DNA of 64,000 nucleotides from an uncultured Sphingopyxis sp. (GTDB taxonomy: Bacteria; Pseudomonadota; Alphaproteobacteria; Sphingomonadales; Sphingomonadaceae). Below are positions 48,143 to 56,928 of the stretch, in pieces. The stretch is taken from the NCBI GenBank assembly GCA_936933955.1, contig CAKZIN010000093.1, positions 23,989-87,988 of the forward strand, read 5' to 3'. The position numbers and the translations under genes were made by a program. Under the pieces are notes generated by a model. The model made no database searches. It was not told the DNA's origin and saw nothing but the letters and a program-made list of their open reading frames with translations. Each line of letters starts with the position of its first letter. Position 1 is the stretch's first letter.

Positions 48143-49992
48143 GTGTCGGCTTCGACCCTCGCGAGCAGAGCGTCGACCTGAACCTGGGCCCCGGCGGTGG
48201 CGGCGAGTTCCGCCACCACTCCGTCAAACGGTGCGGTCAGGCTATGCTCCATCTTCATCGCTTCGAGCGTCAGCAGCTTGTCCCCCTTCGCGACGCGCTG
48301 ACCTTGTTCGACCTCGACCGCGATGATTTTGCCCGGCATCGGCGCGACGACCGCGCCGTCGCCGGCGGCATGCGCCCCCTGCCCGCGCGGCGGCAGGGTG
48401 GTGAAAAGGCGACTGTGTCCGCGATCGGCAACGACCACGTGGTCCTGGTCAATCTGCGCCGCAATCCCCCGCCCACTCGCGAGCAAATCGCCGCGCACCT
48501 CGATCCCGTCGTGCCACAGCGGGATGCGCGTTTCGGGCGCACGATTGAGGCGGAAGCCGACCGGCGAGCCAACCCGCGCCGCGCGGAACAGGGCAGCGGC
48601 GCTGTCACTGGCCTCCGCGCTCGGCTCGGCAGGGGGAATCAGCGCATCGCCGCGTTCGGCGATGAGACCGGTGTGAACGTCTCCCGCGACAAAAGCCTCA
48701 TCCTCAAGGCAGCGCGCAAGAAAGCCCTGGTTGGTGCGCAACGGCGCCACCAGCACATCGTCGAGCGCCGCGACGAGACCGCGCCGCGCCCCATCCCGGC
48801 TGTCGCCATGGACGATCAACTTGGCGATCATCGGGTCGTAATAGGGCGTCACCGCGTCGCCCTCCTCGACCCCGGTATCGACCCGCGCCAACGGCGACAG
48901 GTGTAGCGCCTCGAGCGTACCGGTGGCGGGCAGGAACCCCCTGGCGGGATCCTCCGCATAGAGCCGCGCCTCGATCGCATGGCCGTTGATCGCCAGCTCA
49001 TCCTGACGGAGCGGTAACGGCTCGCCGCTCGCCACTCGAAGTTGCCATTCGACGAGGTCGACGCCGGTGATCGCCTCGGTCACCGGGTGTTCGACCTGAA
49101 GCCGCGTGTTCATCTCCATGAACCAGATGCGGTCGGCGCGCAGGCTTTCGCTCGCATCGGCGATGAATTCGATCGTGCCGGCGCCGACATAGTCGACCGC
49201 GCGCCCGGCGTTGACGGCAGCGGTACACACTGCCGCGCGCGTCGCAGCGTCCATCCCCGGCGCCGGCGCTTCCTCGATCACCTTTTGGTGCCGACGCTGA
49301 AGCGAGCAGTCGCGCTCGAACAGGTGGACGATGTTGCCGTGCTTGTCGCCGAACAGCTGCACTTCGATGTGGCGTGGGCGCTCGATATATTTCTCGATCA
49401 GCACCACGTCGTTGCCGAACGAGGCCGCCGCCTCGCGCTGGCACGAGGCGAGCGCATCGGCGAACGCATCCGCGCTCTCGACCAGCCGCATGCCCTTGCC
49501 GCCGCCGCCCGCGACCGCCTTGATCAGCACCGGAAAGCCGATCTCCGCCGCCCGCTCGGCGAGGAATGCCGGGTCCTGATTGTCGCCCTGATAGCCAGGC
49601 GTGACCGGCACGCCAGCGTCCGCCATCAGCCTCTTTGCCGCGTCCTTGAGGCCCATGGCGGTGATGCTGGAGGGGTTGGGACCGACCCAGATCAGCCCCG
49701 CGTCCATCACCGCCTGAGCGAATTCGGCGTTCTCGGAGAGGAAGCCGTAGCCGGGATGGATCGCCTGCGCGCCGGTCTCCCTCGCCGCCGCAATAATCCG
49801 CTCGCCGACAAGGTAGCTTTCCCGCGCCGCAGCCGGACCGATATGCACCGCGCGATCAGCCTCCCGCACGTGCAGCGCACCGGCGTCCGCATCCGAGTAT
49901 ACTGCGACGGTTGCGATCCCGAGCCGACGCGCGGTGCGCATGATCCGACACGCGATCTCGCCACGATTGGCAATGAGGAGGGAGGTAATCAT
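48139..49992 (-). CDS. liuD: Methylcrotonyl-CoA carboxylase biotin-containing alpha subunit
   Basis: 617-aa biotin carboxylase plus biotin carrier. The N-terminal half starts SLLIANRGEIACRIMRTARRLG; ATP-grasp segments include AVAGGGGKGMRLVES and EMNTRLQVEHPVTE. The C-terminal biotinyl domain carries LTLEAMKMEHSL with the biotinylated Lys. Acetyl-, propionyl- and methylcrotonyl-CoA carboxylases share this layout; the neighbouring isovaleryl-CoA dehydrogenase and carboxyltransferase genes favour the leucine-pathway enzyme. It is the last gene of the five-gene liu operon and ends against the TonB receptor. Confidence 0.9.
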   Translation of the reverse strand: MITSLLIANRGEIACRIMRTARRLGIATVAVYSDADAGALHVREADRAVHIGPAAARESYLVGERIIAAARETGAQAIHPGYGFLSENAEFAQAVMDAGLIWVGPNPSSITAMGLKDAAKRLMADAGVPVTPGYQGDNQDPAFLAERAAEIGFPVLIKAVAGGGGKGMRLVESADAFADALASCQREAAASFGNDVVLIEKYIERPRHIEVQLFGDKHGNIVHLFERDCSLQRRHQKVIEEAPAPGMDAATRAAVCTAAVNAGRAVDYVGAGTIEFIADASESLRADRIWFMEMNTRLQVEHPVTEAITGVDLVEWQLRVASGEPLPLRQDELAINGHAIEARLYAEDPARGFLPATGTLEALHLSPLARVDTGVEEGDAVTPYYDPMIAKLIVHGDSRDGARRGLVAALDDVLVAPLRTNQGFLARCLEDEAFVAGDVHTGLIAERGDALIPPAEPSAEASDSAAALFRAARVGSPVGFRLNRAPETRIPLWHDGIEVRGDLLASGRGIAAQIDQDHVVVADRGHSRLFTTLPPRGQGAHAAGDGAVVAPMPGKIIAVEVEQGQRVAKGDKLLTLEAMKMEHSLTAPFDGVVAELAATAGAQVQVDALLARVEADT

Positions 49993-49997
49993 CGAGC

Positions 49998-50348
49998 CTA
50001 AGCTCCTAAACGGCGCGGGAAGCCGTGCCGCGAATGAAGCGCGTCGAGCAGGGCATTGATGTCGGTCGCGAAGGCGCGACCGTCGTGATGCGCATCGGCT
50101 TCGCCATCATCGTCACCGTCGGCGAACATGAGCAGCGGCAAGTTCTGCAACCCCTCTCCCGCCACCGCCACCACGGCCTCACGCGGGCGAGGATAGGGCA
50201 CGCGCACCACGTCGAGATTTGAAGCGCGCTCCGGAAATGCAGCGAGCAAGCCTTCGACGATAAGGCAGTCCTTACAGAATCTTTCGCCCCCCTCCCCCGC
50301 AGGGTCAGGGATGGCGGCGTCGAGCAGGAATAAGGTGTCTTTGGTCAT
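49998..50348 (-). CDS. DUF3088 protein inside the leucine-catabolic operon
   Basis: 116-aa protein of the DUF3088 family: MTKDTLFLLDAAIPDPAGEGGERFCKDC at the start (thioredoxin-like CKDC dyad near residue 27; quoted as RFCKDC), DVVRVPYPRPREAVV and LPLLMFADG. The N-terminal beta-alpha fold and the Cys pair resemble thioredoxin-fold proteins, but activity is not established. It lies between liuB (8 bp upstream) and liuD (5 bp downstream) in the same direction. It may be a redox or maturation accessory for the carboxylase, which is speculation from position. Confidence 0.78.
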   Translation of the reverse strand: MTKDTLFLLDAAIPDPAGEGGERFCKDCLIVEGLLAAFPERASNLDVVRVPYPRPREAVVAVAGEGLQNLPLLMFADGDDDGEADAHHDGRAFATDINALLDALHSRHGFPRRLGA

Positions 50349-50356
50349 CGATCCGC

Positions 50357-51946
50357 TCACATCCGGAACACGCCGAAGCGCGTGTCGGTAACCGGCATCC
50401 CGCTGCATACCGAAAGCGCTAGGCTGAGCACGTCGCGCGTCTGCGCGGGGTCGATGACGCCGTCGTCCCACAGCCGCGCGGTCGCGTAGTAGGGATTGCC
50501 CTCGTCCTCATACTTCTGGCGGATCGGCGCCTTGAAGGCTTCGGCCTCCTCGGGCGACCAGTTCGCGGCGTCGCGGTGGACGGTGGCGAGGACGCTTGCC
50601 GCTTGCTCGCCGCCCATCACGCTGATGCGGCTGTTGGGCCAGCTAAACAGGAAGTTCGGCGAATAGGCGCGTCCGCACATGCCGTAATTGCCTGCGCCGA
50701 AGCTGCCGCCGATGAGGATGGTGATCTTTGGCACGGTGGCGGTGGCGACGGCGGTGACGAGCTTGGCGCCATGCTTCGCAATGCCCTCCGCCTCAAATTT
50801 CCCGCCAACCATGAAGCCCGAGATGTTCTGAAGGAACAGCAGCGGCACGCGGCGTTGCTGCGCGAGCTCGATGAAGTGCGCGCCCTTCACCGCGCTTTCG
50901 CTGAACAGCACGCCGTTGTTGGCAAGAATGGCGACCGGCTGGCCGTGGATATGCGCGAAGCCGCACACCAACGTGGTGCCGTAGAGCGCCTTGAACTCAT
51001 GAAAACGCGAACCGTCGACCAGCCGCGCGATCACCTCGCGCACGTCGTAGGGCGCACGCACATCCTCCGGGATCAGCGCGTAGAGGTCGTCGGCAGGAAA
51101 GAGCGGCTCGTCGCCGTGCAGGCTCGAGAAGTCGGCTTCGCTTCCCGCATCGCCCAAGTGGCTGACGATGTCGCGCACGGTAATCAGGGCGTCCATGTCG
51201 TCGGCGGCGAGATGGTCGACGACGCCCGACTTCTTCGCGTGAAGGTCGCCGCCGCCCAGGGCTTCGGCGCTGATCTCCTCACCCGTCGCGGCCTTCACCA
51301 GAGGCGGGCCAGCGAGGAAGATGGTGCCCTGCTCGCGCACGATCACCGTCTCGTCAGACATGGCGGGGACGTAGGCACCGCCCGCGGTGCAGCTGCCCAT
51401 GACGCACGCGATTTGCGCGATGCGTGCCGCGCTCATGTTCGCCTGATTGTAGAAGATGCGCCCGAAATGATCGCGGTCGGGAAAGACCTCGGCCTGATGC
51501 GGTAGATTGGCACCGCCGGAATCGACGAGGTAGATGCACGGCAGCCGGTTCTGCATCGCGATTTCCTGCGCGCGCAGATGCTTCTTCACCGTTAGCGGGT
51601 AGTAGGTGCCGCCCTTCACCGTCGCGTCATTGGCAACGATCATGGCGAGGCGACCTTCGACCTGCCCGATCGCCGAGATCATCCCCGCCCCCGGCACCTC
51701 GTCGCCATAAAGCCCGTTCGCGGCGAGCTGCGATAATTCGAGCAGCGGCGAGCCCGGGTCGACCAGCCGCTCCACCCGCTCGCGCGGGAGCAGCTTGCCG
51801 CGCGCCGTGTGACGATCGCGCGCGCGCTCATCGCCACCGAGCGCCGCGCGGGCAACACGCGTACGCAGCTCCTCCGCCAGCGCGCGATTATGCGCCGCGC
51901 GGGGCGAACCGGCATCGACCGGCGAGCCGATGACAGGCGCGCTCAC
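50357..51946 (-). CDS. liuB: Methylcrotonyl-CoA carboxylase carboxyltransferase beta subunit
   Basis: 529-aa carboxyltransferase that moves CO2 from carboxybiotin to 3-methylcrotonyl-CoA. Features: ARGKLLPRERVERLVDPGSPLLEL at the N-terminus, VKGGTYYPLTVKKHLRAQ, LPCIYLVDSGGANLPHQAEVFPD (oxyanion GG), MGSCTAGGAYVPAMSDE, and in the second half GFMVGGKFEAEGIAKHGAKLV plus GSFGAGNYGMCGRAY. The GGxNLPxQ pattern is the methylcrotonyl-type signature. GTG start overlaps the PhnA-like gene stop. With LiuD it makes the alpha6-beta6 enzyme. Confidence 0.93.
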   Translation of the reverse strand: MSAPVIGSPVDAGSPRAAHNRALAEELRTRVARAALGGDERARDRHTARGKLLPRERVERLVDPGSPLLELSQLAANGLYGDEVPGAGMISAIGQVEGRLAMIVANDATVKGGTYYPLTVKKHLRAQEIAMQNRLPCIYLVDSGGANLPHQAEVFPDRDHFGRIFYNQANMSAARIAQIACVMGSCTAGGAYVPAMSDETVIVREQGTIFLAGPPLVKAATGEEISAEALGGGDLHAKKSGVVDHLAADDMDALITVRDIVSHLGDAGSEADFSSLHGDEPLFPADDLYALIPEDVRAPYDVREVIARLVDGSRFHEFKALYGTTLVCGFAHIHGQPVAILANNGVLFSESAVKGAHFIELAQQRRVPLLFLQNISGFMVGGKFEAEGIAKHGAKLVTAVATATVPKITILIGGSFGAGNYGMCGRAYSPNFLFSWPNSRISVMGGEQAASVLATVHRDAANWSPEEAEAFKAPIRQKYEDEGNPYYATARLWDDGVIDPAQTRDVLSLALSVCSGMPVTDTRFGVFRM

Positions 51947-52251
51947 GCCCGTTTCCTCACGAATTCGGCGCGCAGGACGAGCCCTTTGATGCCAGGATAT
52001 TTGCAATCGATTTCCTGCGCATCACCCGTCAGCCGGATCGATTTGATCAGCGTCCCCTGCTTGAGCGTCTGGCCAGCGCCCTTCACCTCCAGGTTTTTGA
52101 TGAGCGTGACTTGATCCCCGTCCGCGAGCAGGTTGCCGACGGCATCACGGACCTCGACCTGGCTGTCGGCAGCCCGGCGCGCCGCCAGTTCAGCAGCGGG
52201 GAGCCAATCACCGCTCACCTCATCATAGACATAGTCTTCATCGGCGCTCAC
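51943..52251 (-). CDS. PhnA/YjdM-like C-terminal domain protein
   Basis: 102-aa protein. The last 60 residues form the PhnA (YjdM) C-terminal domain: GDQVTLIKNLEVKGAGQTLKQG, IKSIRLTG, DCKYPGIKGLVLRAEFVRK. The usual N-terminal zinc ribbon is absent; instead there is an acidic, Tyr-containing stretch (MSADEDYVYDEVSGDW). Despite the family name, PhnA/YjdM is not a proven phosphonate enzyme. It overlaps liuA (ATGA) and liuB (GTGA), so it is embedded in the leucine operon by coupling. Its role there is unknown. Confidence 0.8.
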   Translation of the reverse strand: MSADEDYVYDEVSGDWLPAAELAARRAADSQVEVRDAVGNLLADGDQVTLIKNLEVKGAGQTLKQGTLIKSIRLTGDAQEIDCKYPGIKGLVLRAEFVRKRA

Positions 52252-53411
52252 GCGGCGGCTCCGATCAGCTCGCGCCCCATCAGCATGCGGCGGATTTCGT
52301 TGGTGCCAGCGCCGATGTCGAGCAGCTTGGCGTCACGCCAATATCGTTCGACCGGCCAGTCCTTGGTATAGCCCGCGCCGCCCAGCGCCTGGATCGCCTC
52401 GTTGGCGACCTTCACCGCTGCTTCGCTGGCGTAAAGGATCGCGCCCGCGGCGTCGTGGCGGGTCGTCTGCCCCGCATCGCACGCCTTTGCCACCGCGTAT
52501 ACGTACGCCCGAGAGGTCGACAGCGCGACGACCATATCCGCGACCTTGGCCTGCATCAGCTGGAATGAACCAATCGGCTTCCCGAACTGCTGCCGCTCGC
52601 GCACATAGGGGAGCACGGTGTCGAGGCACGCCTGCATGATACCGATCTGCAGGCCCGCAAGCACGACGCGCTCATAGTCCAGCCCGCTCATCAGCACGCC
52701 GACTCCGCCGTGAAGCGGGCCCATGACGTTTTCTTCCGGCACGAAGCAATCGTTGAACACCAGCTCCGACGTCGGCGAACCGCGCATCCCGACCTTGTCG
52801 ATCTTCTGCCCGATCGAAAAGCCGGGGAAGTTCTTTTCGATCAGGAATGCGGTGATGCCGCGGCTGCCCGCTTCGGGCGCGGTCTTGGCATAGACCACCA
52901 GCGTGTCGGCATAGGCCGCGTTGGTGATCCAGAATTTGGTACCGTTGAGGCGGTAGCCGCCGTCGACCGCATCGGCGCGCAGCTTCATCGAGACGACGTC
53001 GCTGCCCGCGCTGACCTCCGACATGGCGAGGCTGCCGACATGCTCGCCGGAGACGAGCTTGGGCACATATTTCGCCTTTTGCTCGGGATTGCCCCAGCGG
53101 CGGATCTGGTTGACGCACAGGTTGGAGTGCGCGCCATAGCTGAGCCCGATCGAGGCCGAGGCGCGGCTGACCTCCTCCACCGCGACGACATGCTCGAGAT
53201 AGCCGAGCCCCAGCCCGCCGTCCGCCTCGTCCACGGTGATGCCGTGCAGGCCGAGTTCGCCCATCGCCCGCCACAGCTCGTCACGCGGAAACCAGTCGTC
53301 AGCGTCGATCTTTGCAGCGAGCGGAGCGATCTTCTCCCGCGCGAAGCGTTCGGTTGTGTCGCGGATCATGTCGGCGCTTTCGCCGAGCGCAAAGTCGAGC
53401 AGCTGTGTCAT
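52248..53411 (-). CDS. liuA: Isovaleryl-CoA dehydrogenase
   Basis: 387-aa FAD acyl-CoA dehydrogenase, first committed step of leucine catabolism after branched-chain keto-acid oxidation. SEVSAGSDVVSMKLRA and FWITNAAYADTLVVYAKT are FAD-binding segments. The catalytic Glu sits in GLDYERVVLAGLQ, the isovaleryl-CoA-type position, rather than in the C-terminal GGAGY segment used by short-chain enzymes. GGAGYTKDWPVERYWRDAKL closes the fold. It is the first gene of the liu operon; its promoter lies in the 244-bp gap toward rpiB, which also holds a possible micro-ORF. Confidence 0.93.
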   Translation of the reverse strand: MTQLLDFALGESADMIRDTTERFAREKIAPLAAKIDADDWFPRDELWRAMGELGLHGITVDEADGGLGLGYLEHVVAVEEVSRASASIGLSYGAHSNLCVNQIRRWGNPEQKAKYVPKLVSGEHVGSLAMSEVSAGSDVVSMKLRADAVDGGYRLNGTKFWITNAAYADTLVVYAKTAPEAGSRGITAFLIEKNFPGFSIGQKIDKVGMRGSPTSELVFNDCFVPEENVMGPLHGGVGVLMSGLDYERVVLAGLQIGIMQACLDTVLPYVRERQQFGKPIGSFQLMQAKVADMVVALSTSRAYVYAVAKACDAGQTTRHDAAGAILYASEAAVKVANEAIQALGGAGYTKDWPVERYWRDAKLLDIGAGTNEIRRMLMGRELIGAAA

Positions 53412-53478
53412 GGCCCGCGTCTCTGCCGAGAGCCGCCACGCCGCGCAAGGGAGGGGCCGTCGAAAGCAAGGTGCGGAG

Positions 53479-53559
53479 CTATCCCGCGAAGAAAGTAACC
53501 GTCGCGATCAGGATCGGGACCGCAGAACTGGCGACGCGCGAGGCGAGGTGGTTCAGCAT
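53479..53559 (-). CDS. Possible 26-aa membrane micropeptide
   Basis: Short frame MLNHLASRVASSAVPILIATVTFFAG, a basic N-terminus and one hydrophobic helix, with a GGAAGAGGGCAGG stretch upstream that could be a ribosome-binding site. It lies in the gap upstream of liuA, on the same strand. So short a frame may be chance; only conservation in relatives would show that it is a gene. Confidence 0.3.
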   Translation of the reverse strand: MLNHLASRVASSAVPILIATVTFFAG

Positions 53560-53655
53560 GGCGCCAGCCTGCCCTCTTCCGTCTTACCAAAATCTTGCCG
53601 CCGGGCGTCCTTCGGCGCTGGAAACATCGCGCACCCTCGCCTAGAGCCTCCCCCC

Positions 53656-54120
53656 ATGGCCGATCGCACCTTTCGCATCGCACTCGCCAGCGACCATGCC
53701 GCGGTCGAATTGAAGGCCGCGCTCGCCGACTGGCTGCGCGAGGGCGGGCACGCGGTGATGGACCTCGGCCCCTACGACGACGACCGCGTCGACTACCCGG
53801 ACTTCGGAGCCAAGCTCGCCCGTGCGGTCGCGACCGGGGATGCCGAGCGCGGGATCGCGTTGTGCGGGTCGGGCATCGGTATCTCCATCGCCGTCAATCG
53901 CGATCCCGCTTGCCGCTGTGCGCTGGTTTCCGAACCGCTGAGCGCCGCCCTCTCCCGCGAACACAATGATGCCAACGTGCTCGCGATGGGCGCGCGGCTG
54001 ACGGGAATCGACATGGCCAAGGCCTGTGTCGAGGCTTTCCTTCATACCCGGTTTGCCGGCGGGCGCCACACCGCGCGCGTCGCAAAGCTCTCCCCCACCG
54101 CCGACAAGGTGTCTGCATGA
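53656..54120 (+). CDS. rpiB: Ribose-5-phosphate isomerase B
   Basis: 154-aa RpiB/LacA-family isomerase interconverting ribose 5-phosphate and ribulose 5-phosphate. Motifs: IALASDHAAVELKAAL with the Asp-His of the active site, DYPDFGAKLARAVATG, and the anion hole GIALCGSGIGISIAVNR with the catalytic Cys. REHNDANVLAMGAR supplies further residues. The start ATG follows a C-rich stretch without an obvious ribosome-binding site. Stop overlaps the glyA start as ATGA. The rpiB-glyA-small protein-nrdR-trmJ series forms one plus-strand operon. Confidence 0.94.
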   Translation: MADRTFRIALASDHAAVELKAALADWLREGGHAVMDLGPYDDDRVDYPDFGAKLARAVATGDAERGIALCGSGIGISIAVNRDPACRCALVSEPLSAALSREHNDANVLAMGARLTGIDMAKACVEAFLHTRFAGGRHTARVAKLSPTADKVSA

Positions 54121-55430
54121 CGCTCGATACGCTCACCCGTCCAGCACTCCGCCCCGCGGACTTCTTCACCGCCAGCCTCGCCAGCGCGGATCCCGCGGTC
54201 GCGGCGGCGGTGCGCGATGAATTGACGCGCGAGCAGTATCAGATCGAGCTGATCGCCAGCGAAAACATCGTCAGCCGCGCGGTGCTCGAGGCGCAGGGGT
54301 CGGTGTTCACCAACAAATATGCGGAGGGTTATCCCGGCCGCCGCTACTATCAGGGCTGCGGTCCGTCGGACGCGGTGGAGCGGCTCGCGATCGACCGCGC
54401 CAAGCAGCTGTTCGGCTGCGACTTCGTCAACGTGCAACCCCATTCGGGCGCGCAGGCCAACGGTGCGGTGATGCTCGCGCTGTTGAAGCCCGGCGCGACG
54501 ATCATGGGGATGAGCCTCGATGCGGGCGGGCACCTCACCCACGGCGCGCCCCCGGCGATTTCGGGCAAATGGTTCAACGCCGTCCAGTACGGCGTGCGCG
54601 AGGAGGACCACCTCGTCGATTTCGAGCAGGTGGAGCGACTGGCGAAGGAGCATCGTCCGGCACTGATCATCGCCGGCGGTTCGGCCTATCCTCGCACGCT
54701 CGACTTCGCGCGCTTCCGCAGCATCGCGGACGATGTCGGCGCGCTGCTGATGGTCGACATGGCGCACTTCGCGGGTTTGGTCGCGGCGGGCGAGCATCCC
54801 TCCCCCTTCCCCCACGCGCACGTCGTCACCACCACCACGCACAAGACCCTGCGCGGACCCCGCGGGGGCATGATCCTCACCAATGACGAGGCGTTGGCGA
54901 AGCGGATCAACTCAGCGGTTTTCCCCGGGCTCCAGGGCGGCCCGCTGATGCACGTCATCGCCGCCAAGGCAGTCGCGTTCGGTGAGGCGCTGGAGCCCGG
55001 TTTTAAGGATTACGCAAAGGGCGTCATAGCCAACGCGCAGGCGCTCGCGGCACGGCTGAAGACGCGCGGCGCCGACCTCGTCGCGGGGGGCACCGACACC
55101 CACCTCGCGCTCGTCGACCTGCGCCCGCTCGGCGTGACGGGGCGCGATGCGGACGAGGCACTGGAGCGCGCGGGTATCACTTGCAACAAGAATGGCGTGC
55201 CGTTCGACCCCCTTCCCCCGGTCAAGACCAGCGGCATCCGCGTCGGTTCGCCAGCGGGCACCACGCGCGGGTTCGGGGTCGCGGAGTTCGAGGAGATCGG
55301 CGATATGGTCGCTGACGTGCTCGAAGGGTTGTCGCGTGGGGGCGAGCACGGCGACGCCGCCGTCGAAGCTGACGTCAAGCGCCGCGTTCGCGCGTTGTGC
55401 GAACGCTTCCCCATCTACGAAGGGCTCTGA
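54117..55430 (+). CDS. glyA: Serine hydroxymethyltransferase
   Basis: 437-aa PLP enzyme converting serine and tetrahydrofolate to glycine and methylene-tetrahydrofolate. Motifs: EQYQIELIASENIVSRAVLEAQGSV, NKYAEGYPGRRYYQGC, VQPHSGAQANGAVM, MVDMAHFAGLVA, and the PLP-Lys loop HVVTTTTHKTLRGPRGG. Length is a little above the E. coli enzyme because of the N-terminal extension. Coupled to rpiB by an ATGA overlap and followed by a small membrane protein gene one base after its stop. It supplies one-carbon units for folate-dependent steps. Confidence 0.97.
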   Translation: MTLDTLTRPALRPADFFTASLASADPAVAAAVRDELTREQYQIELIASENIVSRAVLEAQGSVFTNKYAEGYPGRRYYQGCGPSDAVERLAIDRAKQLFGCDFVNVQPHSGAQANGAVMLALLKPGATIMGMSLDAGGHLTHGAPPAISGKWFNAVQYGVREEDHLVDFEQVERLAKEHRPALIIAGGSAYPRTLDFARFRSIADDVGALLMVDMAHFAGLVAAGEHPSPFPHAHVVTTTTHKTLRGPRGGMILTNDEALAKRINSAVFPGLQGGPLMHVIAAKAVAFGEALEPGFKDYAKGVIANAQALAARLKTRGADLVAGGTDTHLALVDLRPLGVTGRDADEALERAGITCNKNGVPFDPLPPVKTSGIRVGSPAGTTRGFGVAEFEEIGDMVADVLEGLSRGGEHGDAAVEADVKRRVRALCERFPIYEGL

Positions 55431-55431
55431 C

Positions 55432-55644
55432 ATGTCGCAGAACAATCTCTCCGATCTCGCCAGCGATGCGGCTGCCGAGGTGAAGGCGATGGCGCGTGAA
55501 GGCTGGTCGCGTCCGTCATCGCGCAAGGTTGCCGGCTATGGCGCCGCTGGCGCGGTCGCGGGGATGGTGCTCCCCGTGGTAACGCTGCCGATCGGCCTCA
55601 TCGCAGGCGCGGGATACGCGCTGTGGCGAACCATTCGGCGCTGA
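55432..55644 (+). CDS. Small predicted membrane protein
   Basis: 70-aa protein: a charged N-terminal half (MSQNNLSDLASDAAAEVKAMA) followed by a basic stretch and a hydrophobic segment GAAGAVAGMVLPVVTLPIGLIAG of about 23 residues (quoted in part), then a short basic tail RTIRR. Topology suggests one helix or a hairpin in the inner membrane. No family recognised. It lies 1 bp after glyA and 15 bp before nrdR, so it is part of the operon. Function unknown. Confidence 0.65.
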   Translation: MSQNNLSDLASDAAAEVKAMAREGWSRPSSRKVAGYGAAGAVAGMVLPVVTLPIGLIAGAGYALWRTIRR

Positions 55645-55659
55645 TTGAACGGAGCATAA

Positions 55660-56121
55660 ATGCGCTGCCCGAATTGCGGCCACGACGATAGCCAGGTCAA
55701 GGACAGCCGCCCGACCGAAGACGGCAGCGCAATCCGCCGCCGCCGCCAGTGTGAATCGTGCGCCGCGCGCTTTACGACGTTCGAACGGGTGCAGCTGCGT
55801 GAAGTGACGGTGGTCAAATCGGACGGCACGCGTGAGCCGTTCGACCGCGACAAGCTCGCCCGCTCGATCGCCATCGCATGTCGCAAGCGCCCGGTCGACG
55901 CGGCCGGTGTCGACCGCATCGTCTCGCGCGTCGAGCGAAGCCTCGAAACTGGCAGCGACGGCGAAGCCTCCACCCGCGACATCGGCAAGGCGGTGATGGA
56001 CGAGTTGCAGCAGATCGACAGCGTCGCCTTCATTCGCTTCGCCAGTGTCTACAAGGATTTTGCGCAGGCTTCCGACTTCGAGGAGTTCGCAGCTTCGGTG
56101 CGCGAAGTCGGCGGGCGGTGA
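55660..56121 (+). CDS. nrdR: Transcriptional repressor NrdR
   Basis: 153-aa repressor of ribonucleotide reductase genes. N-terminal zinc ribbon MRCPNCGHDDSQVKDSRP ... RRRRQCESCAARFTTFER; then the ATP-cone domain VVKSDGTREPFDRDKLARSI with the nucleotide-binding Lys, and the AFIRFASVYKDF segment. Length is standard. In many alphaproteobacteria nrdR follows glyA and precedes rib genes; here trmJ follows instead, overlapping by GTGA. It binds NrdR boxes before nrd genes, none of which is in the window. Confidence 0.96.
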   Translation: MRCPNCGHDDSQVKDSRPTEDGSAIRRRRQCESCAARFTTFERVQLREVTVVKSDGTREPFDRDKLARSIAIACRKRPVDAAGVDRIVSRVERSLETGSDGEASTRDIGKAVMDELQQIDSVAFIRFASVYKDFAQASDFEEFAASVREVGGR

Positions 56122-56846
56122 TCCGTCCCGCCGTCGTGCTCGTTCGCCCGCAGTTGGGCGAGAATATCGGCGCAGTCGCGCGCGCCATGCTCAACTTCGG
56201 CCTCGACGACCTGCGGCTGGTGGCGCCGCGCGACGGCTGGCCCAACGAGGCTGCCTGGCCGAGTGCCGCGGGCGCGGACCGCGTGCTCGATTCGGCGCAG
56301 GTCTACCCGACCGTGGCGAGCGCTGTCGCTGATTGCGCGCATGTCATCGCGACGACGGTGCGACGGCGCGGGCTCGTCAAGCCCGTCGTCGATGCCGAAG
56401 GCGCAGCGGCGATCGTCCACGCGGAGGCGGGCAAGTGCGCCTATCTGTTCGGGCCCGAACGGTCGGGGCTTGAGACCGATGACGTCGCGGTCGCGCGCAC
56501 CATCTTGACGGTCGCCATCAACCCTAAGTTCGGGTCGCTCAACCTCGCGCAGGCGGTGATCCTCGCCGCCTATGAATGGTCGAAGCCACTCGCCGCGCGC
56601 GAGGATGCACCGCTGATGCAGCCGCCCCGGCTCGATGAATCGCCCCCCGCACCGCAGGAAGCGCTGGATGGGCTGGTCGAGGCGATGCGGGCGGCACTCG
56701 ACCGCCGCGATTATTTCCAGCCGCCTGAGCGGACCGGCGCGACGATGCGCTCACTACGCACCCTCCTCACCAAGCCCGGCTGGAGCGAAAAGGAGGTGCA
56801 GATGATGCGCGGCATCATCACCGCCTTCGAGCGCGGCCGGCGGTAG
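56118..56846 (+). CDS. trmJ: SPOUT RNA 2'-O-methyltransferase, TrmJ-like
   Basis: 242-aa SpoU/TrmH-superfamily methyltransferase. Knot motifs: VVLVRPQLGENIGAVARAMLNFGL (motif 1), YLFGPERSGLETDDVAVA (motif 2) and INPKFGSLNLAQAVILAAYEW (motif 3), the TrmJ arrangement for nucleotide 32 of tRNAs. The C-terminal extension (KEVQMMRGIITAFERG) matches TrmJ rather than TrmL. GTG start overlaps the nrdR stop. tRNA versus other RNA targets cannot be settled from sequence alone. Confidence 0.85.
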   Translation: MIRPAVVLVRPQLGENIGAVARAMLNFGLDDLRLVAPRDGWPNEAAWPSAAGADRVLDSAQVYPTVASAVADCAHVIATTVRRRGLVKPVVDAEGAAAIVHAEAGKCAYLFGPERSGLETDDVAVARTILTVAINPKFGSLNLAQAVILAAYEWSKPLAAREDAPLMQPPRLDESPPAPQEALDGLVEAMRAALDRRDYFQPPERTGATMRSLRTLLTKPGWSEKEVQMMRGIITAFERGRR

Positions 56847-56928
56847 CTCACGGCTGCCTTTGCGGAGGCGCAGTTCATTGCTCGCGCTACGACAAGAGCT
56901 CGGGGCAGCGGAAAGGGTGTTGCCCCCC

